Assembly (NCBI GenBank): GCA_002633025.1 | Contig: NMRB01003251.1 | Span: 1-64,000 of the forward strand | Source of the DNA: Notospermus geniculatus | Taxonomy: Eukaryota; Nemertea; Pilidiophora; Heteronemertea; Lineidae | Length of the DNA stretch: 64,000 nucleotides | Direction of reading: 5' to 3' | In this document: positions 32,373-43,599 of the stretch, in pieces | Layout: each line of letters starts with the position of its first letter | How positions within the stretch are numbered: the stretch's first letter is position 1 | The notes under the pieces: generated by a model | What the model saw: only the letters and a program-made list of their open reading frames with translations | Told to the model about the DNA's origin: nothing | The model's database searches: none | Made by a program: the position numbers and the translations under genes

Positions 32373-34832
32373 TTATCAAAGCTGCCCTTGTGTGCTCGTC
32401 AGCAGACTCACCTGCAACGAGGAAACTCTCCGGATTTCTTGGACACTCTGCCATCTTCGGTTATCTTACCTGGACCCAATAGTAGATCAGTTACTGCAAC
32501 TCTGGAACCCAGGAGTGAAAATCAACACTTATCGATACCCAGAAGGAATTATTATAAAAGCTGCCCTTGTGTGCTCGTCAGCAGACTCACCTGCAACGAG
32601 GAAACTCTCCGGATTTCTTGGACACTCTGCCATCTTCGGTTGTGTGAAATGCAAACACCGTTTCAATGGGAAAGTTGGAGAGAAGGATTACTCCGGTTCC
32701 GACAAAGCAAATTGGGTGAAACGTACCTACACTGCCCATAAAGCTGCTGTTTGGAAAATTCAAGGGGCAAAGAATGAAACAGAAAAGAAGCGATTGGAAT
32801 CGGAACTTGGCTATCGGTGAGTACTCCAAGGGGTAGTTCAGCAACATCTTGAAGATTTTTAACTGAATGTGGCATTGAGTAGCATTTGGCATTTTACCTG
32901 GGACAGGAGGTTTTGGTTCTATCTCTGTTTTTTTGTACATTTAGTTTAGTTTGACATACATGTACTTTCCCTCAGTTGGGTATTTTCTGTTGGTTCATCG
33001 GCCGTCTTGCGACGACGGGAAAACCTAAGCGGGAAATCGTTAACTTGCACTTAATCAATCTGACGAAGGGATTCTCAGCTGCCGCTATGTGACTGCCTTT
33101 AGTCCCAAAAAGCTCCCAAGTCCAATAAACCAATGAACCACATTTACATGGTTAGAGTGCCCAATTTTGCTCTCATTGGCCGGGAAATGGCATAAAAGTG
33201 AAGTGTTCCATGCGCCCCTCCTTCCCAGAATTCCTGCATCCGCGCCTGGCTTTATTGTCGGAAACTTCGTATATCAGAAATAACCGAAAGCTGTACGGAA
33301 CCAAATGAATCACAACCAAATATTCATTGCTGCAGCCACTATTTGTTTAGTGTACGGGATTCGCAAGTCAGGCCCTTCCACTGCAGGAAGAGCTCGTGGT
33401 CCCTGGCATCATGCTTGGTGACCATTTCATTTGCTGCTCATCATGACAACTGCGTAACACTTAATAGCTTTCTTATGTTCTTTTCAGGTACACTTCTCTG
33501 ATGAGGCTCGATTATTATGATAGCATTGTTATGACCGCCATTGACCCCATGCACTGCCTGTTTGAAGGGATTGCAAAGAAAGTGTGGAAGAATTGGATCG
33601 AGGACGGCACACTGACAGATGAAAAGATCGCCACCATTGATGAGAAAATCGCATCAATTAAAGCATCCAGCGAGCTTGGCCGTATCCCTGTTAGATTGGC
33701 AAATCGCACAAGAATTAAAGCTGATGAGTGGAAAAATTGGATCCTAACTTACTCCCTCATTGTTTTAAATGGTGTCATCAGCCGTGAGAAGTTAGCAAAC
33801 TGGCATACGTTTGTGAAAGCCTGTAAGTTGATTACAAGGCCAGTCATAACTCACCATCAAGCTTTAATAGCAGACAGACTGTTTATTAAATTTGGAAATG
33901 AATATACTACCTTGTATGGGAAAGAAAGAGTTACCCCAAATATGCACTTTGCATGTCACCTGCTTGAATGTGTGGAAGCTTTTGGGCCAGTCTATTCATT
34001 TTGGCTTTTTGCGTTTGAACGATATAACGGTTTCTTGGGGAAATTTTCCTCCAATGGGAAAGACATTGAGAAAATCCTAATGAAGAAAATGGCCGTTGAA
34101 GAACAAATAGGAATTTTGAAATCTAAAATGAGTGGGGGGAAGCTTGAGAGGTATGAGAAAGAGGTGAACAAGTGGACAAATGTAAAAATATCCATTGGTA
34201 CTCTCCCTGGAATGTGTATTTTGAAATTGTCAATGATGGCCTCTTTTCCCATTCACATGTGTAGGCGATTCTGGGCTGATTTAAAAGATGTATGTACTTT
34301 AGGAGAGTCCACTCTACATTGTATTGGTGAAGAAGAATTGGAGCATTTACGGCATTTGTACACTGTACTGTATGGAGATTCCTTTGCTCCAGATACTCAG
34401 CTGCATCGTGTTGCTATGCAGTTTAAAGCGGTTGATGTTGGTGGGACAGTATTTGGATCAGTTCTCGACAAACGGCGACTGTTATCTGGAAAAATAATCG
34501 CGTCTTGGTTTGACAGTAATGGTGACATCACATCACCAAATTTATCATATTGTGTTGGCACAGTTCGAAGTTTTATCAGGCATTCAGTTGTGGTAGACAG
34601 TGTTAGAAAAACACACATACTAGCTATAGTGGCCTGGAACAAGCCTTTTCATTCTGATCTTGGCTACCTCAGCCCCACAACTGTTGTTTATCAAAGGCAA
34701 TATGAACCAATGTCTCTGTCATCATTTCTTCCTGTGCAGAGGATTAATTGCAAATACATCTGCTATAATACTGATTCGGCTGGAGAGAAAATTTCTGTTG
34801 TCATTCCCGTTGATAGAAAATGGATTGATTAG
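32373..34832 (+). pseudogene. CACTA/EnSpm transposase, 3-prime part
   Basis: Continuation of exon 5 after the Tigger insertion (32373-32816, donor GTGAGT) and a last exon 33488-34832 (acceptor TTTTCAG), joined in phase. The first part has the signature RKLSGFLGHSAIFGCVKC; the last exon starts with the family motif MTAIDPMHCLFEG (probable second catalytic aspartate) and later TPNMHFACHLLE...PVYSFWLFAFERYNGFLGKF, matching the DUF4218-like tail of tnp2 proteins, with the glutamate of FERYNG a possible third acid. A 180-bp duplicate (32461-32640) disturbs the frame at its start. The 33488-34832 exon alone is intact over 443 codons. Confidence 0.8.
32461..32640 (+). repeat. Duplicate of the Tigger target region without the Tigger
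   Basis: This 180-bp stretch repeats the last 88 bases before the Tigger (from 27731) joined directly to the 88 bases after it (to 32460). It is the empty-site version lying in series with the filled one. Confidence 0.85.
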
Positions 34833-35621
34833 ATGTGACGGCTTTTGAATTGTTATTCAATATGAATATGTGGTTAGTCTGCATGATAGTAACCGTGGAA
34901 AATACCTTAAAGGGACTAGGAAAATTGTTTCAAGCTCCTGGTATTTGATAAAGGTCGTCGAGATCAATCAGCAACACCTAAAATATCAAGGTTACCCCAA
35001 CCCAATTAGGGTGATGTCACTGGTTACCAGCGACAGACTGGTGCCCGGTCTTAATGGACTTATTGCACAGTAGATGTGCCTACAAGGTAGGCCTACAGTG
35101 TGGTAATGATCAACTGCCTGATCAAAGACAGAATCTTGGTTTGAAAATTTAACTGTGACTATACCAGCGGATGGAAATGTACGGACCGAAATGTTGTCCT
35201 CCGTGTACAGAATTTTATTCGTATGTACATGTACATGTAAAGGATGATCAGTGACAAGTCGTCCATTGCAATCTTCCAAAGGCTAATGTGTTGAAACGAT
35301 TGTGACACGAGGTAACCGGGGAAAGATGTTGAAGGCTTATAGACTACATGTAGTTCTCTGTACGTTTCCACGAAACTGTTGTGTATCCTTATTACATTTT
35401 AACAAGTAGGCCTACAAAGTACGGTGCATTATCAAAATGGCCTTTTGATTGGCAGGCAATTTATTATTGAATAAATATCAATATATTTTTTTCAAAGTAA
35501 GACTCCTTTGTCAGTCCTTCCAGCAGACGTGGCGACCAGAAATACCTCATCACTGTAATAATTGTGGCCACCGAGTTCTGATGTGTGCCTGGCCCATTTT
35601 ACAAAGAACATCACAGCTATC

Positions 35622-35816
35622 AAGGGTTATGTAAAGTGACTCGAAATTGCGAATTTTTGACGCAAAAAATCTGACTAACTGCGCATTAAATGGAGAAAAT
35701 AAGGCTCGGGCCACCTCCTTATGACGGCTCCCGAGGGCCCCGAGCCTTGTTTTCCAAATTAGTGTGCAGTTTTTTGCGTCAAAAATTCGAAATTGCGAGT
35801 CACTTTTCATAAACCT
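35622..35816. mobile_element. 195-bp fold-back MITE
   Basis: AAGGGTTATGTAAAGTGACT at the left mirrors AGTCACTTTTCATAAACCTT at the right; inverted repeats continue for about 50 bp through TTTTTGACGCAAAAAA. From 34833 to 35600 and 35820 to 36850 I see no gene. Confidence 0.75.
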
Positions 35817-36879
35817 TAAAAGCAAGGTAAAAGTGGAGACGAAATCCGACAATTGAAGTGAGAAAATGGCGAGGACAGATTAGACCACACAGCTGAAATT
35901 ATCCGGGTATGACTATGCATGTTATCGGCTTGAAATTTTGGCGGTAAAAGTGTGTACGCCTAACAATTCCATCGTTTCGGCTCGTCAGTGCCCCGCCCCA
36001 GCCAAAACCGCGATCCCCAAAATACAGGTAGGCCTAGAACTGAACAGGCAGTGGAGGTATTGACTCCTTAATAATTCACGCAAGTAGGCCTAGATGATGC
36101 GAATGTTTCACGCACCACAGGATCGAGTGCTTAATTGGCCTCAACCTTCGCCAACTATTTTTATTGTTACGGTATTGGCCAAAGCGAGGATTTTGGGGGC
36201 GCTACGATCGATTCCTCGAAGTGCGTGCACGTGCGTACGTAGGCCTACCATGCGCCCAAAACACAGAAAGCGCGCTGGTGGGTTGTCGGACGAAAACAGG
36301 GACATCTAGGGATGTAGGCCTACTCTTACCTGTTCGTGGGCGTTTTGGACTATTGGCTGGCTGAGTCGCAGCAACACCAACCGCTTGCCAGCTTGGCTGC
36401 CATTCTGGAAAGCGTGGCCTCGTCATCATTGGTTTTGGCGGCAACACTAGCCGAAGTCGGAAGCGGCGTGGTCAGCCAGACGCGGGACATGGCGGAACGC
36501 GTTAGTTAAGAACTACAGAGGAATGACATGTTGTGCAGTTCAGAAAAGAAAACTGACTTGGATGGGTAGCATTTTGATAATGTTTAGAGCAGAATTTTTT
36601 CTAAACTTCGGAGGGAAGTATACGTCCATCACGGCCGTAATAGACATCGAATTTCGCCTGTCGCCAGCTTCTAATGAAATCCTTGTCATTACTGATATGC
36701 TACTAGACCTAGTGATCCGTGCACGTGTAGGGGCACTGGTGATCTACTATCTAGCGTTTCCTACAAGCAAGAAGTACCGGTACGTTTAATACATTAAACC
36801 AAGGTGCTTCAACCCCAAATAATAGTAGACTGCTTCTTTTCTTTGCCGCTATACAATTCCGCGGCGTTCGTGCTGCAAG

Positions 36880-38160
36880 GGGCGCGCCGTGGGAGTGTAG
36901 CGGCAAAGCCAGGAACCAATCTGAACAGGCCTGCCATGCCGATAGCATTCGGCCCCCGAGAATTTTCTTTTTTCACACCAGGCGACGCCATATTAGATTC
37001 CACATTTGGCGTAATTCTTCATAATTTATTCAGATGAATAACGTTTGGGAATTCCCCGCATAGAATGTACATTTTACCATGCGTGTTCATGGAATTAAAT
37101 GCAGTTGGCGAACGAGGTTTACCATGATAACAAAGATTTGATACCGCGTTCCCAGGTGCTTTTTTACAGCGCTTTGCACCTTGATCTAATTGGCGCGTTT
37201 CTTTTGTTTTGGCGCGCGCGAATTATCGCGGGAGCTTGTTGTTGTTCGTCTGCTATGTAGGGCAACACATGTATTGTAAGCCTTATCCCCGGGCCTTATC
37301 TTCTCATGTTTGTCATGCTTCTTGTATACTAGTATCATGACATGCGTCACTTTACCATCTACGATAACTATGAAAGTAAATTTCAAATGAAATTGTCCAT
37401 GGACCATCATAAAAATTCCCACTACTGACGCTAGATAGAGCACAAATATACATGGTTCAAACCACTTCTGATAATGAAACACTGCACCATACACGCATCG
37501 TCACGCCACAGTGAACACGCATACAGACAGCCTGATCACCCGCACAACGGGAATAGCAGGTAATCCGCAGCGATTGGCACTGCTCTCCCGATCCGGGTGA
37601 TCCCACTGCACGGATCGGATTAACACACCCTTCACGCTTCGTGCCGATGTGTACTGCCGCATCGGGTAGGTGTGAACCACGGATGCGTGCAGGTATCCAC
37701 AACCGGATCGGACATAAGAAATTTCGCCCTGTGAACAATAGCCCTTAACACTCACACTTTGGTGGGGATTATGCAGTTGAGTCCCATTTTGGCATAATAC
37801 CCACCAGCACCAACACCGTTCCTAACCCTAACAATACCCCTAAGCGGATGTGTACTGCCGCATCGGGTAGGTGTGAACCACGGATACGTGCAGGTATCCA
37901 CAACCGGATCGGACATAAGAAATTTGGCCCTGTGTTTGGCCTTCATATCATAGACAAGAGCAGAGAGAGGCATGGATTGAACACGTCATAAATTACTGAG
38001 ATAATTTCTGAACTATTTGGTATTTCTGAACAAAAATTACACGATTAAAATTTCTAGTTGCGAGGAATATCTGGACAAAATATCAAAGAAAAATATTTAG
38101 TAGCAACAAAATGAGGTCTAATCAAGATTAGTCAGTGTTTTTTGGGACACCCTGTAGATC
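36880..38160 (+). mobile_element. Degenerate mariner-type element, copy 2
   Basis: Inverted relative of 6340-7790. It ends in GTGTTTTTTGGGACACCCTG, resembling mariner-type inverted-repeat ends. Within it, a stretch of about 90 bp starting TGTGTACTGCCGCATCGGGT occurs twice (from about 37648 and 37853). No transposase block is visible in this copy. 38160-38480 has nothing clear. Confidence 0.5.
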
Positions 38161-38678
38161 ACGTGATTCCATTCATCTCGCCGTTCATCAATAATGTATC
38201 ATGTGACCTAAAATTACCCCAGTCACATGGTATTATACCCACTCCTATCTGGATTCTGCAAAATTAGGGTGTTCAAGATAAGTCAGGGGTCACAGTAGAC
38301 GTATACTGATTGTGATCATTTTGCGTGTACATGTAACTGCTTCAATTCAGTTATGCCATATAAATTAGTGCAGGGTACGCACCCTCCATCGCATGGAACA
38401 AACGCGTATAGTGTGGACACCGACAACTGCGATATCGCAAGCGTTGCTGCATGCGTCAACGCATCGCGTTAGGTGTGTCCCTACCCTAAGGGTGGGTATA
38501 CACTAGAGCCGTTGCACTGGCGCATGCGGCAACGCTCGCGTCATCGCATTTGTACATGCACACACTATATGCGATTTCTAACTACGATAGAAGGTGCGTT
38601 TAAGCATAAAAACACGTAACGTATGCTAGAACGCAGTATATAAGCAGACGAAAAATTTTCTGGTGATCATTTCCAATA

Positions 38679-39436
38679 CAGGATGAGTCAAAAAAAATGT
38701 CATTCCAAATTTCTTGGCCTGTCACACCAAAACTATGAAATGTACAAAAACATCAATGATACCATTGTTTCCCTATGGTAATGACTAAGTGTAGTGCAAG
38801 AATCAGCCATGTGTGGCGAAGCATATGGTCGGCAGAGCCCATTGTTCCACGAGGACCATAAATGCAAGTTACACAATGTGGGATTTTCCGAAAGTTCAGA
38901 AATGACTAAAAAAAGATTGCAATTCCATGGCAAAATTTTAACTTTTATTTTGAATGCTACATTCCTCACATTTCGTCCGACTGTGTTCTCTGTTGGTCGT
39001 TGGACATCTGGATATCCTTCCCCAAAAAGACGTATCGATTCTTGTGCGCTCCCTGTTTCCATAAATTTGGAGACTAAGAAAGCACTCTGGACAGCTGTGA
39101 ACTGTGGTCTTTCCATGTTCAGGATTGCTTCCAACATCAAAATGTACCTTGCATAGGCCTGCAGGGGTAAACAACAGTTATGCAATGGAATATTAAGGGT
39201 AAAAGCCCACTGACTGGAAACTTCATTTCTCTGACATTGTGTAACTTGCATTTATGGTCCTCGTGGAACAATGGGCTCTGCCGACCATATGCTTCGCCAC
39301 ACATGGCTGATTCTTGCACTAGACTTAGTCATTGCCCATAGGAAAACAATGGTATCATTGATGTTTTTGTACCTTTCATAGTTTTGGTGTGACAGGCCAA
39401 GAAATTTGGAGTGAAATTTTTTTTTGACTCACCCTG
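38679..39436 (-). mobile_element. Mariner-type deletion derivative with about 200-bp TIRs
   Basis: CAGGATGAGTCAAAAAA at the left and TTTTTTGACTCACCCTG at the right bound 758 bp; TA flanks both sides. The two arms pair over about 200 bases. The centre keeps only the N-terminal helix-turn-helix of a transposase, so it cannot move by itself. Confidence 0.75.
38900..39170 (-). pseudogene. Transposase N-terminal helix-turn-helix fragment
   Basis: The minus-strand frame reads MERPQFTAVQSAFLVSKFME, then GSAQESIRLF and YPDVQRPTENTVGRNVRN. This spacing of hydrophobic and basic residues is that of the HTH found at the start of many mariner/IS630-type transposases (DUF4817-like). The catalytic domain is missing. 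It sits in the centre of the 38679-39436 element. Confidence 0.55.
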
Positions 39437-39443
39437 TACAGCC

Positions 39444-39578
39444 ATGGACGAGGAAGCAATGGATCTCGAGGTCGTCATGCAAATGATGGAGGAGGAAGAG
39501 AACGAGGAAGATGAACTGGTGGCTTTGATGACGTTTGTTTGGGGCGAAAACCCAGGGACTGTTGGCCCCATCCCATGA
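39444..39578 (+). CDS. Small acidic ORF, 44 residues
   Basis: It starts at an ATG eight bases beyond the mariner derivative and encodes a very acidic peptide (MDEEAMDLEVVMQMMEEEE). Acidic starts like this are found in PIF/Harbinger nucleases, and GTGTATAGGGTAGGG-type ends lie on both sides (38.48 and 39.88 kb), so it may be the first exon remnant of such an element. Low certainty. Confidence 0.25.
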   Translation: MDEEAMDLEVVMQMMEEEENEEDELVALMTFVWGENPGTVGPIP

Positions 39579-41710
39579 TCTGCAAAAGAAAAAGGAAAGG
39601 AGAATTTTTCAAGACAATTCCAGAGCTAAAAGAGCATGATGGCTAGAAAAATGGAGCGTTCACCTTCTCAAGGCAATGCGTTGGCCTGTGCAGCGCGTTA
39701 AAAATTGGGAAATTTCCTATTCTTGCGGCAACGTAAAGCGATAACTCAACCGATACCAAACGCAACACAACAATGTGGTCAACCTTTAGTTTTTCTGTTG
39801 GTTCAATTTTTGCGACGACGCGTATGTGCGAACGCATTGCGATGACGGCTCTAGTGTATAGGGTAGGGACACGGCTTACTGTATTTTGCGTATCATTACG
39901 CCTGGCGTAATGTTGTGGGGAAAACCGGGAAACATGGTACCTTTTTCGATGCCTATGCAGAAACATACACCCAATGCATGTGCGGCACCTCGGGGACGAG
40001 GTCAGTTAGTTCCGCTGAGGGAGTGTTCACTATTGCTAATCAAACTGTACAACAGTGCCCATTTTCTCCACTACGTTACACAAATAGACACTGTCATCGA
40101 TCAGTCACCGCCATGTTTGACCGCATCACTNAATTACATTTCTGTTAGGTTGAGCAACCACCTTTTGGGGCTTGTACTCTTTTCTTTCCTTAATTGCTGT
40201 CACGTCCTGTTTGGATGGGATACGTCATGTCTACATTTGGGTTTCAGCTCAGTCTGTTCTAGAGTTTCGGATTGTAAAGTTCCAGCCTGAAGAAGACCCC
40301 GGTTGGGGTCGAAAATTCGCAAGTACTCTGGAAATTGCCTTTTTATTTATCATATATTGTGTGTCAATTTTTGTGCTTTTCATCTCTTTGGATTAAATTG
40401 ATATGTATGTTAAAATGTATTTATAGAGTTTGAGTTCTTTTCTATGGCAAGATTATTGGAAAAACTGCACCGCATGTTTATCCCCGTGGCAATGTATCAG
40501 TAGTTTGAGGTGACAGAAAAAATACTCTTCAAATCCCTGATAAATTGGTTCATGTAGGTAGACAGACTGGCACCCTGTCCTAATTATTTTACATCCAACT
40601 TTTGCATTATGTTAGGACCGGGTGTGCCTATCGCGTTCGTGAATCTGATTGGCCGGTGCTGGCGCAGGTGACAATTATAGGAACTATTATATTGGTACCT
40701 TTTCTATTTTTAACCCCTTTGTCATTGTAGATTTCCTGGGTCAAATGTAGGTCACTTCTATCTGCATTCCGGTACGTCAGCCGTATTGAAAATTGAATAA
40801 ATTTACATAATTTACATAAAATTCTTAAATGACGCCACTAACAGAATATCTCCAAAATGGCAGCCAATGTTTGTCGTACCAAACAAGTCACATACGACTG
40901 CAGCGCGCAGGTTGGTAGGGTCAGGTAACAGTGTAGGAGGTAGATAAACGTTTTTCTTCAAAGGGCTTAAAATATCATAACCTAATAATACAGAAGATAT
41001 GCGGCTACTACAAATTTCCCCTTAACTTCCGGGGACGGATCCAGGGTTGACAGAAAGGGGGCGTTAGCTCGACGGAGGCGGCGGACAAGTCTGACAATTT
41101 GACAATTTAAGTGCTTTTAGATGCATTTTCCTGGCATCTGAGAGCAAAATATTCGAATTTTTATGTGATTGAGTTTTTCTCGCTAAAAAATAGGGGGCGT
41201 ACGCCCCCCACGCCCCCTAGATCCGGCCCTGACTGCTGCGATCCCTATTATTAGCATTTGGTAGAAGGGGAAAAGGCCACAAGGGAAGCAAAAACATTCA
41301 AGGCTGCTTGGCAGGGCGTTGTGTAGAAGCATGGCCTAAGATATTGACTCAAGTTTATCTACACATGATATCTTGAATATTTCAGATACAACCGCGCCAA
41401 TTTTGAGAAGGTTTGTTGCATATGAAAGGACATTTTGTTTGTCATATTTCTGCATCAAAATTTTGGAAATTTCGAAATATAAAAATTATGTAATAGCTCA
41501 TAAAATTAAAAGTAGAAAAAAATATTGTGTAATCTCATTTTCATTTTTACAGTAGTTCTGGTTGAATGGAACTTTTTGAGGATTTTGGTCATTATTTCAT
41601 TAAAATCTGTCGAGTGGTTGCTGACATGAGATCATCAATTTTTTGATAATCTGAGATTTTCATGATTTGAAGCACATTCTCTTGAACTGAAGGCAATACG
41701 AGCAGAAACC

Positions 41711-41839
41711 ATGAGTGAAATTATGGTAAAATACAATATACGAAACGTACCACTAAGTGCTGCCGATTCATTTTCGAGAGCTTTTAAGATGGCGTTTCCG
41801 GACTCTCATGCAGCCGTTCCAAGACGGCGGCTATCGTGA
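41711..41839 (+). pseudogene. hAT-like transposase fragment
   Basis: The frame reads KYNIRNVPLSAADSFSRAFK and then MAFPDSHAA before losing the frame. The spacing of LPLxxAD...F...MFPDS occurs in hAT transposases next to the BED/zinc finger region. Short and degenerate. From 39580 to 41700 and 41840 to 42260 I recognise nothing else. Confidence 0.35.
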
Positions 41840-42271
41840 AGCACCTTACTGATGACATGAAAAAGTACGACGACGCAGATGCAGAATGGACCCATGAGTA
41901 TTGCCAAAGATAGGAGCTATGACCCAAAAGAGGAGCATTCTTCCCCCATCGTCGTCTCAACATCGTCCCTTAATGGGGGGTGGGGGGTGGGGGACGAAGC
42001 AGCTCTCAGTCAGAATCCTCAGCGGGATACCAGCAGAAGGTACCCATAGGCAGGCTGGAACCAGTTCACTTTAAGACCGATTAGACCTAGTAGTTGACGT
42101 TAAACCCCCACCTGGGCTACAAAGGTGGAGAAAAATAGGTCACCAGTCATTTCCTGCCTGAGCACCACAGGGAGAGGTTCTCATAGTGCATCATACCCGG
42201 CATTATGGTACTGTGCATTACAAGCTACCTCGATGAGTCGTCACTCGAGCCCAGGGGTCGAAAAATGTGCC

Positions 42272-42520
42272 ACAATTTCCCACTTCTTATTTTCCACTTT
42301 TATTCCTTACTCCCGTAAATGCACTTTTGGGCGAACTTTTCAATTTCTGAAATTGGGATAGAGATTTTGAAAAATTTTCTTAAAATGACATGACATTTTG
42401 TCTGATTTTTCTGGCGATATATTCCCCAAAATGGAAAAAATACCCCCGTTTGAGAAATTGAAAAATTCGCGCAAAAGTGCAAAATTTCCCACTTCTTATT
42501 TTCCGCTTTTATTTCTCACT
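42272..42520. repeat. Small repeat with direct and inverted parts
   Basis: ATTTCCCACTTCTTATTTTC occurs at about 42272 and 42484. Between them GCACTTTTGGGCGAACTTTT and GCGCAAAAGTGC form imperfect inverted partners. No gene here; 42520-43590 is also without recognisable genes. Confidence 0.45.
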
Positions 42521-43599
42521 CCCTTCATTCTATACGACAAGGTAAATGTTGGAATATGACGAATAACATAGCATATTAATAAGTTGTTCAGTCCTGTTTA
42601 ATACTGTGTTAAATTTGGGCTAACGACCTTCCTACGCACGTGGCCAGTCAGGATTTTGCCGCTAAAACCGTTGCAATGCAGCTCCCAGCGAACAGCGACA
42701 CCATTTCCATCTGACGGCATTTCTTGGAACTAAAGCATTGAACATCGTAACGCCCAGTCCAGTGCGAAATTTATACCTGGGTGGGGCTGCGATGGTATTT
42801 GAAATGCATTTAATGCTGTAATGGACGTCTCCACTCCCAAATTAGGTGTTGGGGGTGTCTAAGATGAGAGAAGAAAAAAGGATCGCTACAACATTTCAAA
42901 GTTACTTTTAGTGGCGTTTTTGCCTCTTAAGGAGGTTTACACGATTCAAATTGTGTTGAAAGCTGTTGAAAGTTGAAGGGTGTTGAACGTCTTTGAAACT
43001 TGTTGCCTTGTCTAAACAACATCTTGACTATCAAGGGTTGTGACACCGCTCCGCCCTCCGACTACGCTTACACAAACCCTTGACGAACTTCGCTGTGGGT
43101 AGCTGTTTCTAACCGGATGTTCCTGTTTGTGGACTGACTCCTGCTGTTAGTTTTATAATAACCGTTTTTCATCTTAGATCGTTAACATTTCCAATAAATC
43201 TGAACATATCTAAATACCACGTCAGCCTTTCTGTACACCTCTCTGTTTTAGAAAATTTCGTTATTTTTGTTCAACAACATAGTAAAGTTCATGCGAGTAG
43301 TGGGTAAATCGCAACTGATAGAATGGCTGGACAGTTTGTGACCATCCTCGTTCCTAATACTTTCCAACTACAAAATACACAGCGGTTGGTTTAACTAGCT
43401 TGGTGCCAACCTGGCAGCGAGGTTGGCTAACAAGTGTTCTGATTGGTGCACCGCACCTCGAGGTGCGCGAGAGAAACAGAAATCCTGGCGAAGTTCTCCA
43501 TGGGTTTGTGCGTACGAAGTATGAGGTATAGTAGGGAGGCTAAGCTCCAAAAATTGGCCGAATCGTTCACTTTTTGATAAAAGCACCAAATTTTGCACA

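Noticed and set aside
40172-40396. Frame with PEEDPGWGRKFAS, also recognisable antisense near 14960-15010
   Set aside because: The phrase may be the end of a retroelement (Penelope-like ends can read like this), but I could not find a reverse transcriptase block nearby, so I make no call.
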